From the NCBI RefSeq assembly GCF_000685155.1, contig NZ_JMIY01000004.1:97388-161387 (forward strand): a stretch of DNA of 64,000 bases, in the 5' to 3' direction. The notes beneath the pieces were generated by a model. That model did not search any database and was not told where the DNA came from. It saw nothing but the letters and a program-made list of their open reading frames with translations. This DNA comes from Candidatus Methanoperedens nitratireducens (lineage in GTDB: Archaea; Halobacteriota; Methanosarcinia; Methanosarcinales; Methanoperedenaceae). The translations under genes and the position numbers were made by a program. Position 1 is the stretch's first letter, and each line of letters opens with the position of its first letter. Positions 43,661-52,290 of this stretch are shown here, in pieces.

Positions 43661-44512
43661 ATGGGAAAGAAAGCAGGATTGGAAGGTAAAGTCGCCCTGG
43701 TCACTGGAGGATCAAGAGGGATAGGTCAGGCGATTGCTTTGCGGCTTGCGGAAGAGGGCGCAGATGTTGCAATTAATTATCAGGCAACCAAAGAGCAAGC
43801 TGAGAAGTTATCAAAGCTGATAGACCAGATGGGCCTGGTGGACGAATTTGATAGATTATCCCTGAAGATAGATCTGATGGAGACAAAGGAGCATGCAAAG
43901 GAAGTATCAGATTTAATAGATTCTATGGGCAAGCACTCTATCATATGCCAGGCAAACGTCAATGACTTAGAGCAGGTGAACAGGATGCGGGACGAGGTGG
44001 TAAAGCAGTTCGGTAAAATAGATATTCTGGTCAATAACGCAGGAATAGTAAGGGATAAATCTTTTGTAAAAATGACTCCCCAGATGTGGACAGAAGTATT
44101 ATCTGTAAACCTGGATGGAGCGTTCTACTGTACCAAAGCGGTAATAGAGGGTATGCTGGAGAGGAAGTTCGGCAGGATTGTGAATATATCCTCGGTTATC
44201 GGGAGAATGGGCAACCGCGGACAGGCGAACTATGCAGCTTCGAAGGCAGGATTGATAGCTCTATCGCAAACGCTGGCAAAAGAATTTGCAGGCAAGGGTA
44301 TAACCGTAAACGCTGTTGCGCCAGGATTTATTGAAACAGATATGCTAAAATCAGTTCCCAAAGAAATAATGGAAAAAATTCTTGCCCAGATACCGCTGGG
44401 AAGACTTGGGAAGCCATCCGAGGTGGCAGGTGCGGTGGCATATCTGGTTTCAGAAGAAGGGGATTACATAACAGGCCAGGTCATTGATATAAATGGAGGA
44501 CTCTACATTTAA
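43661..44512 (+). CDS. Second SDR reductase with internal insertion
   Basis: A 283-residue acetoacetyl-CoA/3-oxoacyl reductase. TGGSRGIGQA binds the cofactor, NNAG is present, and the catalytic triad is in SSVIGRMGNRGQANYAASKAG. Compared with normal ~247-residue relatives it has an insertion of about 35 residues at 45-85 (KLIDQMGLVDEFDRLSLKIDLMETKEHAKEV), an unusual lid-like feature. It is the last gene of the PHA operon. It may differ from the first reductase in cofactor or chain-length preference. Confidence 0.85.
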   Translation: MGKKAGLEGKVALVTGGSRGIGQAIALRLAEEGADVAINYQATKEQAEKLSKLIDQMGLVDEFDRLSLKIDLMETKEHAKEVSDLIDSMGKHSIICQANVNDLEQVNRMRDEVVKQFGKIDILVNNAGIVRDKSFVKMTPQMWTEVLSVNLDGAFYCTKAVIEGMLERKFGRIVNISSVIGRMGNRGQANYAASKAGLIALSQTLAKEFAGKGITVNAVAPGFIETDMLKSVPKEIMEKILAQIPLGRLGKPSEVAGAVAYLVSEEGDYITGQVIDINGGLYI

Positions 44513-44584
44513 TCTATTTTTTAACGTATAGGAAAGTATAAACGCATTTCTTCCTCCTCATCTTGAAATCTGATAGTCTAAAAA

Positions 44585-44648
44585 CAACGAACATAAACGA
44601 ACTGGAACGAACTCCAAGAGTTCGTTTTGAGTTAGTATAAGTTCGTTG
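44585..44648. repeat. Symmetric AACGAACT palindrome, copy 2
   Basis: CAACGAAC (44585-44592) pairs with GTTCGTTG (44641-44648), with inner ACGAACT/AGTTCGT around a short centre. Same element as 29108-29174. It lies just after the PHA operon. Apart from this, the 44513-44809 gap shows no gene. Confidence 0.8.
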
Positions 44649-44809
44649 TTAATAATTTTGCCCCCGCAGGGGCTTTCTTGAAAATTAGTCCTCGTGCTGT
44701 TGTATAGTTTAATACCCATGCTTTAGAAGAAAGCCTCATACTCAAAGAAAAATATTGGTTCTACGTAGCGTTATTTCAATGGAGCCTCCCAATACTGCCC
44801 TAACTGTGG

Positions 44810-45625
44810 TCATACACCATGCACCCACCACTCACCCTCCAGCGTATGCTCCTTCTTCCAGATGGGAACTTCGGCCTTCAGGCGCTCGATAGCCTCCCTT
44901 AGCACGGGGAAAAGCTCATCTCTGTGGCCAGCAGCCACGACAATGTACACAATATCCCCGCCTTTCGGGATGATACCTGTCCTGTGGTGCATCAGGATAT
45001 CCACTATACCCTCTTTTTCTTTAAGCTCAGAGCATATCCTATCCATTTTCTGTTTCGCAATACCGGCGTACTCCTCGAATTCAAGGAACTCTGTGCGGGT
45101 TCCCCCTGTTACAGCCCTGACAATGCCTGTGAATGTCCCTATAGCGCCTGCTTTCTCAATATCTTTAGATTGCCGTATCCTCTTTATCAGTGAACCAGAC
45201 GTATGGTATTCTGGCAGCCTGAGAACCAGATCAGTTATTTCATCGATATCTGCATCCTCTGATCTATCAAGCCGCATAACGATATTAGGAGCCTCAAGAT
45301 TTCCAAGTGCTATTTTGGGAAGCGTGCTTTCCTTAAAACCCTCAACCACCCCGAAATCCATCCCCGCATCAGCAAGTTCATCCAGGGCGCTTATAAGATT
45401 ATTATTCCGCGAGAATTTTACAAGCTCATCCGGCGTGACCCCGATAACAACATCAGCGCCAGCCCTGGCATGTTTCCATGTATCAGTGCCCCTGATATTC
45501 AGGCTGTGCTCATGCAGGTGTTTTGCCGTGCCAACCTGTCCGTATCTCTTAAGGGCCTCTACTATCCGCTCCACCAGGCCTGTCTTCCCTGATTTCTTAT
45601 AACCTGCTACTGAGATTATTTTCAA
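44810..45625 (-). CDS. MobB-MoaE fusion, molybdenum/tungsten cofactor synthesis
   Basis: A 271-residue two-domain protein. The N-terminal ~150 residues are MobB (GTPase helper for guanylylation of molybdopterin) with the P-loop GYKKSGKTGLVERIV. The C-terminal ~120 residues are MoaE, the large subunit of molybdopterin synthase, with GTFTGIVR, HRTGIIPKGGDIVYIVVAAGHRDELF and the lysine in VPIWKKE. Formylmethanofuran and formate dehydrogenases would be users in this organism. The start is a TTG at 45625 with GAGGTG 7 bases upstream; this site lies in the loop of a hairpin in the adjacent tandem repeat. Confidence 0.92.
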   Translation of the reverse strand: MKIISVAGYKKSGKTGLVERIVEALKRYGQVGTAKHLHEHSLNIRGTDTWKHARAGADVVIGVTPDELVKFSRNNNLISALDELADAGMDFGVVEGFKESTLPKIALGNLEAPNIVMRLDRSEDADIDEITDLVLRLPEYHTSGSLIKRIRQSKDIEKAGAIGTFTGIVRAVTGGTRTEFLEFEEYAGIAKQKMDRICSELKEKEGIVDILMHHRTGIIPKGGDIVYIVVAAGHRDELFPVLREAIERLKAEVPIWKKEHTLEGEWWVHGV

Positions 45626-45628
45626 AAA

Positions 45629-45790
45629 GCGACACCTCGCTTTATGCGGTCTGGGGGTATGGTCGCAAGACCATACCCCTTCGTTTGATAAACCTTTATC
45701 AAAGGTTTAGCGACACCTCGCTTTATGCGGTCTGGGGGTATGGTCGCAAGACCATACCCCTTCGTTTGATAAACCTTTATCAAAGAGTGA
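45629..45790. repeat. 81-bp tandem duplication with nested hairpins
   Basis: Two 81-base units (45629-45709 and 45710-45790) are identical over about 75 bases. Each holds AGCGA-CACC-TCGCT, then GGGGTATGGTC-GCAA-GACCATACCCC (an 11-pair stem with a GNRA-type loop, first copy 45654-45679), then TTTGATAAA-CC-TTTATCAAA. It separates argS from mobB-moaE on the minus strand. The minus-strand GAGGTG in the first hairpin serves as the ribosome binding site of mobB-moaE. Confidence 0.9.
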
Positions 45791-45797
45791 CACCTCG

Positions 45798-47492
45798 CTA
45801 CATGGATTCCGGGGCTGCTATCCCGAGCGTATCGAGTGCGTTTGCAAGGACTATTCTTGAGCAATCAACAAGCGCCAGTCGTGCAGCCCTGAACTCGGGC
45901 TCTGCGCTGAGGACAGGCACATACTTGTAGAACTGGTTAAAGACATCGGCCAGTTCCCTGGCATAGATCGCGACGATATGGGGCTTTAACCCCCGCGATG
46001 CACTATCGATTGTGCTATCGAAGCTTGCGAGTTTTTTTATCAGTGCGGTCTCCTGCTCCTCAACGAGAAGATTTGGGTCGTAACTCTCAAATGCAATTCC
46101 CCCATCCTGCGCGTTCTTGATAATACTGCATGCCCTGGCATGGGCATACTGGATAAAGGGTGCGCCCTGCTTCTCAAAGTCCAGTGCCTCCCTCCAGTCA
46201 AATGTGGTCGCCTTATCAGGTGAGACGCGGATAATATCGTACCTCACAGCGCCTATGCTCACAAAAGCAGCCACCTTTTTCTTAAACTCCTCATCAGTAT
46301 CAGGCCGCTTTTTATTTACTTCTGAATATGCGGCTCTCTCTACCTCATCCAGCAGCTCATCGGCAGAGATGAAAACGCCGCGCCGCGTGCTCATTGAGCC
46401 CTCAGGAAGGGAAACGAACTCAAAGATGACTATCTCAGGCTCAGGCAGGCCAAGGAGCCTGAGCACTGCTTTAAGCTGGGATGAGATGAGCTTGTGATCT
46501 GCTCCGAGAATATCGATCATGCGGTCGCACATTGCTGCTTTCCACTCATGGTATGCGAGATCACGGGTTGTATAAAGGGATGTACCATCAGAGCGCTGTA
46601 CCACCAGGGGCTTCTGGATATCCATATCCTTCAGGTCAACCATAAGAGCCCCGTCCTTTATCATGGCACAATTAAGTTTTTTGATTCTCTCCATCACCCT
46701 GCTGACATCACCTGTGCGCACGAACCGGGACTCCCAGATAAATTCATCATGGCTGATATTCATGCGCCGCAGGGATTCTTCTATACCATGCATCGCCGTG
46801 TCTATGGCGTCCTTGAATCTCTGGACGGTCTCAGGGTCTCCGTTCTCGTATTTTTTCATGAGGGCATCCACTTCAGGTGAGTGCTCTTTTTCATCGACCA
46901 GGGTCTTGTTGGCATTGATATAGATCTCTGCAATCGCATGATCCGGCTTTTTGGTCTTATCGAACTCGAAGTTCATGAGTCCCCACACAACGACTGCGAT
47001 CTGCCGTCCCATATCGTTTATGTAGTACTGTGTCCTGACATCATAGCCTGCGCGTTTCAATATCCTGGCAAGTGTATCACCGATCACTGAATTTCTTATA
47101 TGCCCGATATGCAGGGGGCCGTCAGGATTGGCAGATGTATGCTCAAGGATAACCGCTCCTTTCTTCTCAAGCACTCCAAAATCCTCCCTCTCAAGCAGAA
47201 CACGTAAGACGGTTTCATTCAGGAGGGTGCGGCTTACAAAAAAGTTGATATAAGGCCCTACCATCTCTGCTCTCTCGATATAGGAGTCCGGGGTTATTCT
47301 TATGTTCTTATAGATAGCCTCGCATATCTCTTTTGGATTGCGTTTGTATTCCGGGGCTAATCTGAACGCTACAGAAGATGCTATATCAGCATGTGGCGAT
47401 TCATGCAGTGCCAGATCATCGATCTCAAACCCGGCTTTCGCTAATGCACTGGATAATACTGATGCAACTTCATCTTTAAATCTAAGAAACAT
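45798..47492 (-). CDS. argS: Arginyl-tRNA synthetase
   Basis: Class I aminoacyl-tRNA synthetase of 564 residues. N-terminal Add-1 domain (about 1-90), then VEGPYINF-like VGPYINFFVS. The HIGH motif is HIGHIRNSVIGD near 128. A canonical KMSKS is absent; the corresponding loop reads EGSMSTRRG, as in many ArgS. The C-terminal helical anticodon-binding domain ends FYKYVPVLSAEPEFRAARLALVDCSRIVLANALDTLGI. First gene ahead of mobB-moaE; the two are separated only by the tandem hairpin repeat. Confidence 0.97.
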   Translation of the reverse strand: MFLRFKDEVASVLSSALAKAGFEIDDLALHESPHADIASSVAFRLAPEYKRNPKEICEAIYKNIRITPDSYIERAEMVGPYINFFVSRTLLNETVLRVLLEREDFGVLEKKGAVILEHTSANPDGPLHIGHIRNSVIGDTLARILKRAGYDVRTQYYINDMGRQIAVVVWGLMNFEFDKTKKPDHAIAEIYINANKTLVDEKEHSPEVDALMKKYENGDPETVQRFKDAIDTAMHGIEESLRRMNISHDEFIWESRFVRTGDVSRVMERIKKLNCAMIKDGALMVDLKDMDIQKPLVVQRSDGTSLYTTRDLAYHEWKAAMCDRMIDILGADHKLISSQLKAVLRLLGLPEPEIVIFEFVSLPEGSMSTRRGVFISADELLDEVERAAYSEVNKKRPDTDEEFKKKVAAFVSIGAVRYDIIRVSPDKATTFDWREALDFEKQGAPFIQYAHARACSIIKNAQDGGIAFESYDPNLLVEEQETALIKKLASFDSTIDSASRGLKPHIVAIYARELADVFNQFYKYVPVLSAEPEFRAARLALVDCSRIVLANALDTLGIAAPESM

Positions 47493-47694
47493 GAACAGTT
47501 AACACACAGGCTAAGTACATAATTTTTTCTTAATCGTGTGGTATCTGGTAAATACTATGGTAATGATGCTGATTCTAATTAATCATATCTGATAAAAAAC
47601 CAGGTAATAAATGATAAATAATTGTATTCAAATTTGGTTTGGAAAACGGTTATTATCTTTGAAATGTACTCCTACCCTAAAAGGAGATACAGCA

Positions 47695-47952
47695 ATGCAA
47701 GATGTCCTGATATACTCTACCATTAATTGTCCTAATTGCAGGCTGCTAAAGCAATTGCTTGACAAAAAAAACATACCGTATAAAGAGGTAGATATGGCCA
47801 CACCGGCAGCACTGACAGAGCTTCGGATGAACGGCGTGTTCACTATGACCGCTCCCGTACTACAGATAGGCAGCAGGTTCTATACATACAAAGAGCTATT
47901 CAGCCAGGACAGGATCGATCAGAGCAAGCTGGATAACCTTCTTAACGCTTAG
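47695..47952 (+). CDS. Glutaredoxin/NrdH-like redoxin
   Basis: An 85-residue thioredoxin-fold protein, MQDVLIYSTINCPNCRLLKQ, with the CPNC active site and the TAPVLQIGSRFYTYKEL cis-proline region. AAAGGAGA precedes this ATG; longer frames upstream lack one. It lies 48 bases before nrdD, so it probably donates electrons to the anaerobic ribonucleotide reductase. Confidence 0.88.
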   Translation: MQDVLIYSTINCPNCRLLKQLLDKKNIPYKEVDMATPAALTELRMNGVFTMTAPVLQIGSRFYTYKELFSQDRIDQSKLDNLLNA

Positions 47953-48000
47953 CAGGATTCGTTATTCTCAGGTTATACTCTGGAGAAAAGGAGGAATGTC

Positions 48001-50400
48001 ATGGGTAAATATATCGAGATTCAGGTACCAAACCCTATAAAAGGGCACAGAAGGGAATTAGCAGGGGCTTTTAGCAGAATACAGCAAACCCCGGAGAGTG
48101 GAAAAATAAAAAATATCCCGATAGCAAAGGATGTCCAGACTATACAGAGGACCCTTGGTGGTTATCCAGCATCGGTTATACCCAAGATCAGGACAACAGA
48201 TGGTCACCTTATAGACTGGGACAGGAATGCCATAGTGAACCAGCTTCTAAAAGAAACAAAACTCAGTGAGCAGTTCTACGGGGAGGCACCGATCACTGAG
48301 GAAGAAGCCCGTGATATAGCGAAGGAAGCCGAGAAAAGGATAAAGGACATGGGCGTGAAATTCCTCTCCGGTCCCCTGGTGCGTGAACTGGTCAATATTA
48401 TACTTCTTGAACGCGGCCATATCGAATGGCGGAACATCTCGACAAGGGTAGGCACGCCTGTTTATGATGCCTACAAGATCGATATGGGCACCGGTTTTGA
48501 GGCAAGGGATAACGCGAATCTTCAGGAGAATGCCGAAACTTCGCACAAAAAGAAAGCTGACAAGATGAGCAAGGAGCAGTACCTTCTCATGCTTCCGCCA
48601 CGACTGGCGGATGCGCACTTAAATGGCGATATCCACATACATGACCTTGAGTACCTGGGAACACGCGCATTCTGCCAGGACTGGGATCTGCGCTATTTCT
48701 TTTACTACGGTCTCATGCCGGATGGAAGCGGCACAAAGGCAAGCGTGGCAGGGCCAGCAAAGAAGCCTGAGGTGGCAATACTCCATGCTGTTAAGGCACT
48801 GGGCAGCGCGCAGACGAACTTCGCAGGAGGGCAGGGGTTCTATAATTTCCTCACCTTTATGGCACCTTACTTTGAGGGCATGGGCTATGAAGAGATTGAG
48901 CAGCTCATGCAGATGTTCGTTTACGAGATGACCCAGATGATGGTGGCAAGGGGAGGGCAGCTTGTATTCTCATCGGTACAACTGTCCCCCGGTGTTCCCG
49001 GGCTGTGGCGGGATAAGCCCGTAGTGTATAAAGGCAGGGTATATGATGGCGTGGCGGCGCCAAAACGCACATACGGCGAGTTTGAGCGCGAGGTGCGCCT
49101 GTCATTTGAGGCCTTGATGAACGTGATGCTAAAAGGGGATTACTGGGGAAAGCCGTTTAACTTCCCGAAGCCTGAGATCAGCATAGAGCCTGATTTCATG
49201 GAGGAGAACGATGAGTTCAACCGCTCGCATCCTGAAGTCCCGAGCTACGATGATCTCTACACAAAGGCGTTTGAACTTGCAGCCAAATACGGCGCCCCGT
49301 ATTTTGATAACCAACTACCTGAATACAGGGGCGCGGGGAAAGGCATCAGTTGCTACCAGTGTTGTGCCTATAACTTCTCCTCCTCGCATGATAAGGACTC
49401 CGAGTTTGAGGATAAGATGTACTTCAGGGATGGGAAGCATTTCTCGATGGGTGCATGGCAGGTGGTCTCGGTTAACTGCCCGCGCGCTGCCTATAAGGCT
49501 AAAAAGGATGATGAGCAGCTCTTCCGGGAATTAAAGAACATGATGGATATGTGCATTGAGCTCTTCAAGATCAAGCGTAAATGGATGGATATCATAACCA
49601 GGAATAACAGGATGCCTTTTGCAACACAGAGACCCAAGGACCCGATCACGCAAAAGCGCGGCGAGATCGCTGTTGACCTGAAGGGGCTTGTGTACACCAT
49701 AGGCGTTGTGGGGATCAACGAGATGGTGCAGTACCACACAGGCAAACAGGTACATGAGAGCGAGGATGCCAGGCGGCTGGCAATAAGGGCGATGTTCGAG
49801 ATGAAGTTCTATGCAAAGGAACTGGGCGAGAAGAACGGGATGGAAATAGCCCTGGCGCGCACGCCAGCAGAGACCACGGCGCAGCGCTTTGCGGTCTCAG
49901 ATCTTTTGCACAAGGAATACAGAAAGTGCACAGAGCCGCTTATCAAAGGGAATGCCCAGGCAGCGCTGTCGCGCCTATCCGAGACGCGCGACCTGCCCAT
50001 ATATTACACCAACGGCACGCACGTACCCCCCGGCGCGGATGTATCGCTCCCGCAGCGCATCAAGATAGAGGAGGTCTTCTTCCCTATCGTGGACGGGGGC
50101 AATATACTGCACATATGGCTTGGCGAGGCAGCGCCTGACCCGCGCGGGCTCAAGGAGTTTGCCATGAACATAGCAAAGAACACCCAGGTCGGGTATTTTG
50201 CTTTCACAAGGGACATGACCGTGTGCATGGATGATTTCCATGTTGCGTCCGGGCTGCTGAAGGAATGCCCCAACTGCGAGAGCGAGAACGTGGAGCATCT
50301 GAGCAGGGTGACGGGGTATATACAGGCTGTGTCGGGGTGGAATGACGGGAAGAAGCAGGAGCTAAAGGACAGGAAGAGATACGGGGTGGGAGGGGGGTGA
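48001..50400 (+). CDS. nrdD: Anaerobic ribonucleoside-triphosphate reductase (class III)
   Basis: Glycyl-radical enzyme making deoxynucleotides without oxygen. The 799 residues include an ATP-cone regulatory domain (about 55-150, IPKIRTTDGHLIDWDRNAIVNQLL). The barrel has YLGTRAFCQDWDLRYFFYYG and the GISCYQCCAYNF cysteines. C-terminal CPNCESENVEHLSRVTGY starts the zinc/glycyl-radical region, ending GWNDGKKQELKDRKRYG. Its activase NrdG is not in the window. GGAGG lies 6 bases before the ATG. Confidence 0.95.
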   Translation: MGKYIEIQVPNPIKGHRRELAGAFSRIQQTPESGKIKNIPIAKDVQTIQRTLGGYPASVIPKIRTTDGHLIDWDRNAIVNQLLKETKLSEQFYGEAPITEEEARDIAKEAEKRIKDMGVKFLSGPLVRELVNIILLERGHIEWRNISTRVGTPVYDAYKIDMGTGFEARDNANLQENAETSHKKKADKMSKEQYLLMLPPRLADAHLNGDIHIHDLEYLGTRAFCQDWDLRYFFYYGLMPDGSGTKASVAGPAKKPEVAILHAVKALGSAQTNFAGGQGFYNFLTFMAPYFEGMGYEEIEQLMQMFVYEMTQMMVARGGQLVFSSVQLSPGVPGLWRDKPVVYKGRVYDGVAAPKRTYGEFEREVRLSFEALMNVMLKGDYWGKPFNFPKPEISIEPDFMEENDEFNRSHPEVPSYDDLYTKAFELAAKYGAPYFDNQLPEYRGAGKGISCYQCCAYNFSSSHDKDSEFEDKMYFRDGKHFSMGAWQVVSVNCPRAAYKAKKDDEQLFRELKNMMDMCIELFKIKRKWMDIITRNNRMPFATQRPKDPITQKRGEIAVDLKGLVYTIGVVGINEMVQYHTGKQVHESEDARRLAIRAMFEMKFYAKELGEKNGMEIALARTPAETTAQRFAVSDLLHKEYRKCTEPLIKGNAQAALSRLSETRDLPIYYTNGTHVPPGADVSLPQRIKIEEVFFPIVDGGNILHIWLGEAAPDPRGLKEFAMNIAKNTQVGYFAFTRDMTVCMDDFHVASGLLKECPNCESENVEHLSRVTGYIQAVSGWNDGKKQELKDRKRYGVGGG

Positions 50401-50446
50401 TGGCAATTAAATCGATTAAATGGTCCATCGAGGACAGGAGGTGACA

Positions 50447-50686
50447 ATGTTACAAGATAGTAATAAGCTCATAGGCAAAGGAGATTACTTATATGATTTT
50501 CAAGAAAAGATGATGGTTCTTTATGCATCTCCGAATGCCAGAAAGCCCAAAGGGAAGAAGGAACAGATCAGAATAATTGCTAAGAGTAAAAATGGTAACT
50601 ATAAATATCCCTCTGATAATAAATTACTTCCTCCAATAGCAGTAAGAGTGGGTAATAAAACCTTGTATAGATTTGAATATAATTAG
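50447..50686 (+). CDS. Small basic protein, unknown
   Basis: A 79-residue lysine-rich protein, MLQDSNKLIGKGDYLYDFQE onward, beta-type by eye with a KKEQIRIIAKSKNG centre. A very strong GGAGGTGA 4-5 bases before the ATG shows it is expressed. It marks the left edge of the AT-rich accessory region and precedes the AlbA_2 gene by 110 bases. No family recognised; whether it belongs with the pAgo pair is unknown. Confidence 0.5.
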   Translation: MLQDSNKLIGKGDYLYDFQEKMMVLYASPNARKPKGKKEQIRIIAKSKNGNYKYPSDNKLLPPIAVRVGNKTLYRFEYN

Positions 50687-50796
50687 ATAAAGACTTAGGC
50701 GAGTTACCTCTCGCCTAATCCTAGTAGATATCTATGTGAATCAATGGAAAAAGGTAGTAAAGTATAAAAATACTAAAAATATTAATTGACAAAAAT

Positions 50797-52290
50797 ATGC
50801 GAGAAGTAGTTGGTGGTATAGTCATTAATGAAGTTGAAGCTGAACCGCTTAGTGATTATGTCGTCGATTTTTTAATTTCGCAGAGAAAAGAAAGCCCAAT
50901 CTTAGATTTTAAAAAGATAATATCAATACGAAAAGACTCTGATTTTCCTGAAATAGCAAAAGATATCTTTGCTTTTAGTAATTATGGCGGAGGGTGGATA
51001 TTAATAGGCTGGGAGGAGACTAGCCCCAATATGTTCGTTCCTGTAGGGCTTCCAGAAGATTATAAAGTAGATCAAGCAACTTTGCAGGAAAAATTTAATT
51101 CATTCACCGACTCCCCCATAGAATTGTTATATAAGGAATTAAATAAAGATTTTAAAGATTTATTTATTAAAGCGAAAGAAGAAGTAAGGCAAAAAGTCAA
51201 TTCGATATCTAATAAATTTGCAATAATTTTTATTCCACCGTCGTATATTTTACTAAAACCTAATAAAGAAGGTAAGTATAAAAAAGGAGAAAAGGAAAAG
51301 GTTGTTTTTTCAAAAGATGAATATTTTTATCGACGTGGTACACAAAATATACATCCCAGTTCGTATGAGCTTCAGTTAATTAAAAAACGGCTTGAGAAAG
51401 AACAATATCGTCTATCAGTTTTAAGTGGAGAACCAGATAAAATCTCTGAAAAAATTTATAGTAATTTGTTTAAAGTAACAAAAATGCCTGAGTATGTATA
51501 TATTGGCCAAAAGAAAGATTATGATAATGTTTCAATAAAGGTTCTTCTCAAACAGGAAGGTATTTTTCCAGAGTGGCAGCATAAGTTCAAAATTTGGAAT
51601 AATAGCATAGTGACATTTGAAAATTTAGCAGAAGAGTATAACTCTTACAGAAAACTTGTCATACCGCAAACCATTAGAAAAGAATCAATTGAAACATGGT
51701 TAGATGATGAAGATAAAAATAGAATTATAGTCGAGCTTCTTAATAGAGAGATGAGGCATTATGCTATCGCCAAAGGTTTGTATTATTTTGAAAATAAAAA
51801 TAAATTTTACTATACACTAGAGGAAGATAACAGAAAAGAGCAATGGCATAGCAGGTATAGAAGGGCAACAAAAGAAGTTGCAGCGAAAATGTATGCTGAA
51901 CAGTTAAAAGATTTCATTTACTGGCATGTAGCATTTTCACCAAATTTTATTCAACTTGGAAGGAAAGGTTTCTTTTATAGGATACTTCCAACTTTTGTTA
52001 TTACAGATGATGGAAGAAATCCTCGTACAGGGCCGGAAGAAGGGACAATTATCACAAGACTTTCTTATGATAGATATAACAGTATGTATCTAAACACAGT
52101 GCTTTTTTGGATGCATCAGTTAGGCAATGGGGGAGACATCCAAATAGGCGATTATCTTACAATTAGTTCCGAGCCTTTAACTGTTGAATTACCTGTGGGA
52201 ATAATTTATGATATTCCATCCTCAGAGTTTAGATTGGAAATTGATGACGAATTAAATAGCGAGAGCTATGAGGGGACTGATTTTGAGTAA
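50797..52290 (+). CDS. AlbA_2/Schlafen-domain protein partnered with pAgo
   Basis: A 497-residue protein. The N-terminal ~200 residues form an AlbA_2 (Schlafen-like) domain: ESPILDFKKIISI with the acidic/lysine positions, and DIFAFSNYGGGWILIGWEE. In Schlafen relatives this fold binds nucleic acid and can cleave tRNA. The C-terminal part contains FIYWHVAFSPNFIQLGRKGFFYRILPTFVITDDG and LNTVLFWMHQL. This resembles the APAZ-type region found in partners of short Argonautes. It overlaps the pAgo gene by 23 bases. Strongly AT-rich, unlike nrdD upstream. Proposed role: effector of an Argonaute-triggered defence. Confidence 0.7.
   Translation: MREVVGGIVINEVEAEPLSDYVVDFLISQRKESPILDFKKIISIRKDSDFPEIAKDIFAFSNYGGGWILIGWEETSPNMFVPVGLPEDYKVDQATLQEKFNSFTDSPIELLYKELNKDFKDLFIKAKEEVRQKVNSISNKFAIIFIPPSYILLKPNKEGKYKKGEKEKVVFSKDEYFYRRGTQNIHPSSYELQLIKKRLEKEQYRLSVLSGEPDKISEKIYSNLFKVTKMPEYVYIGQKKDYDNVSIKVLLKQEGIFPEWQHKFKIWNNSIVTFENLAEEYNSYRKLVIPQTIRKESIETWLDDEDKNRIIVELLNREMRHYAIAKGLYYFENKNKFYYTLEEDNRKEQWHSRYRRATKEVAAKMYAEQLKDFIYWHVAFSPNFIQLGRKGFFYRILPTFVITDDGRNPRTGPEEGTIITRLSYDRYNSMYLNTVLFWMHQLGNGGDIQIGDYLTISSEPLTVELPVGIIYDIPSSEFRLEIDDELNSESYEGTDFE

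Noticed and set aside
45622..45864. 80-codon minus-strand frame through the tandem repeat
   Set aside because: Repeat unit is 81 bases (27 codons), so the frame stays open by arithmetic; it overlaps the argS end and the mobB-moaE leader.
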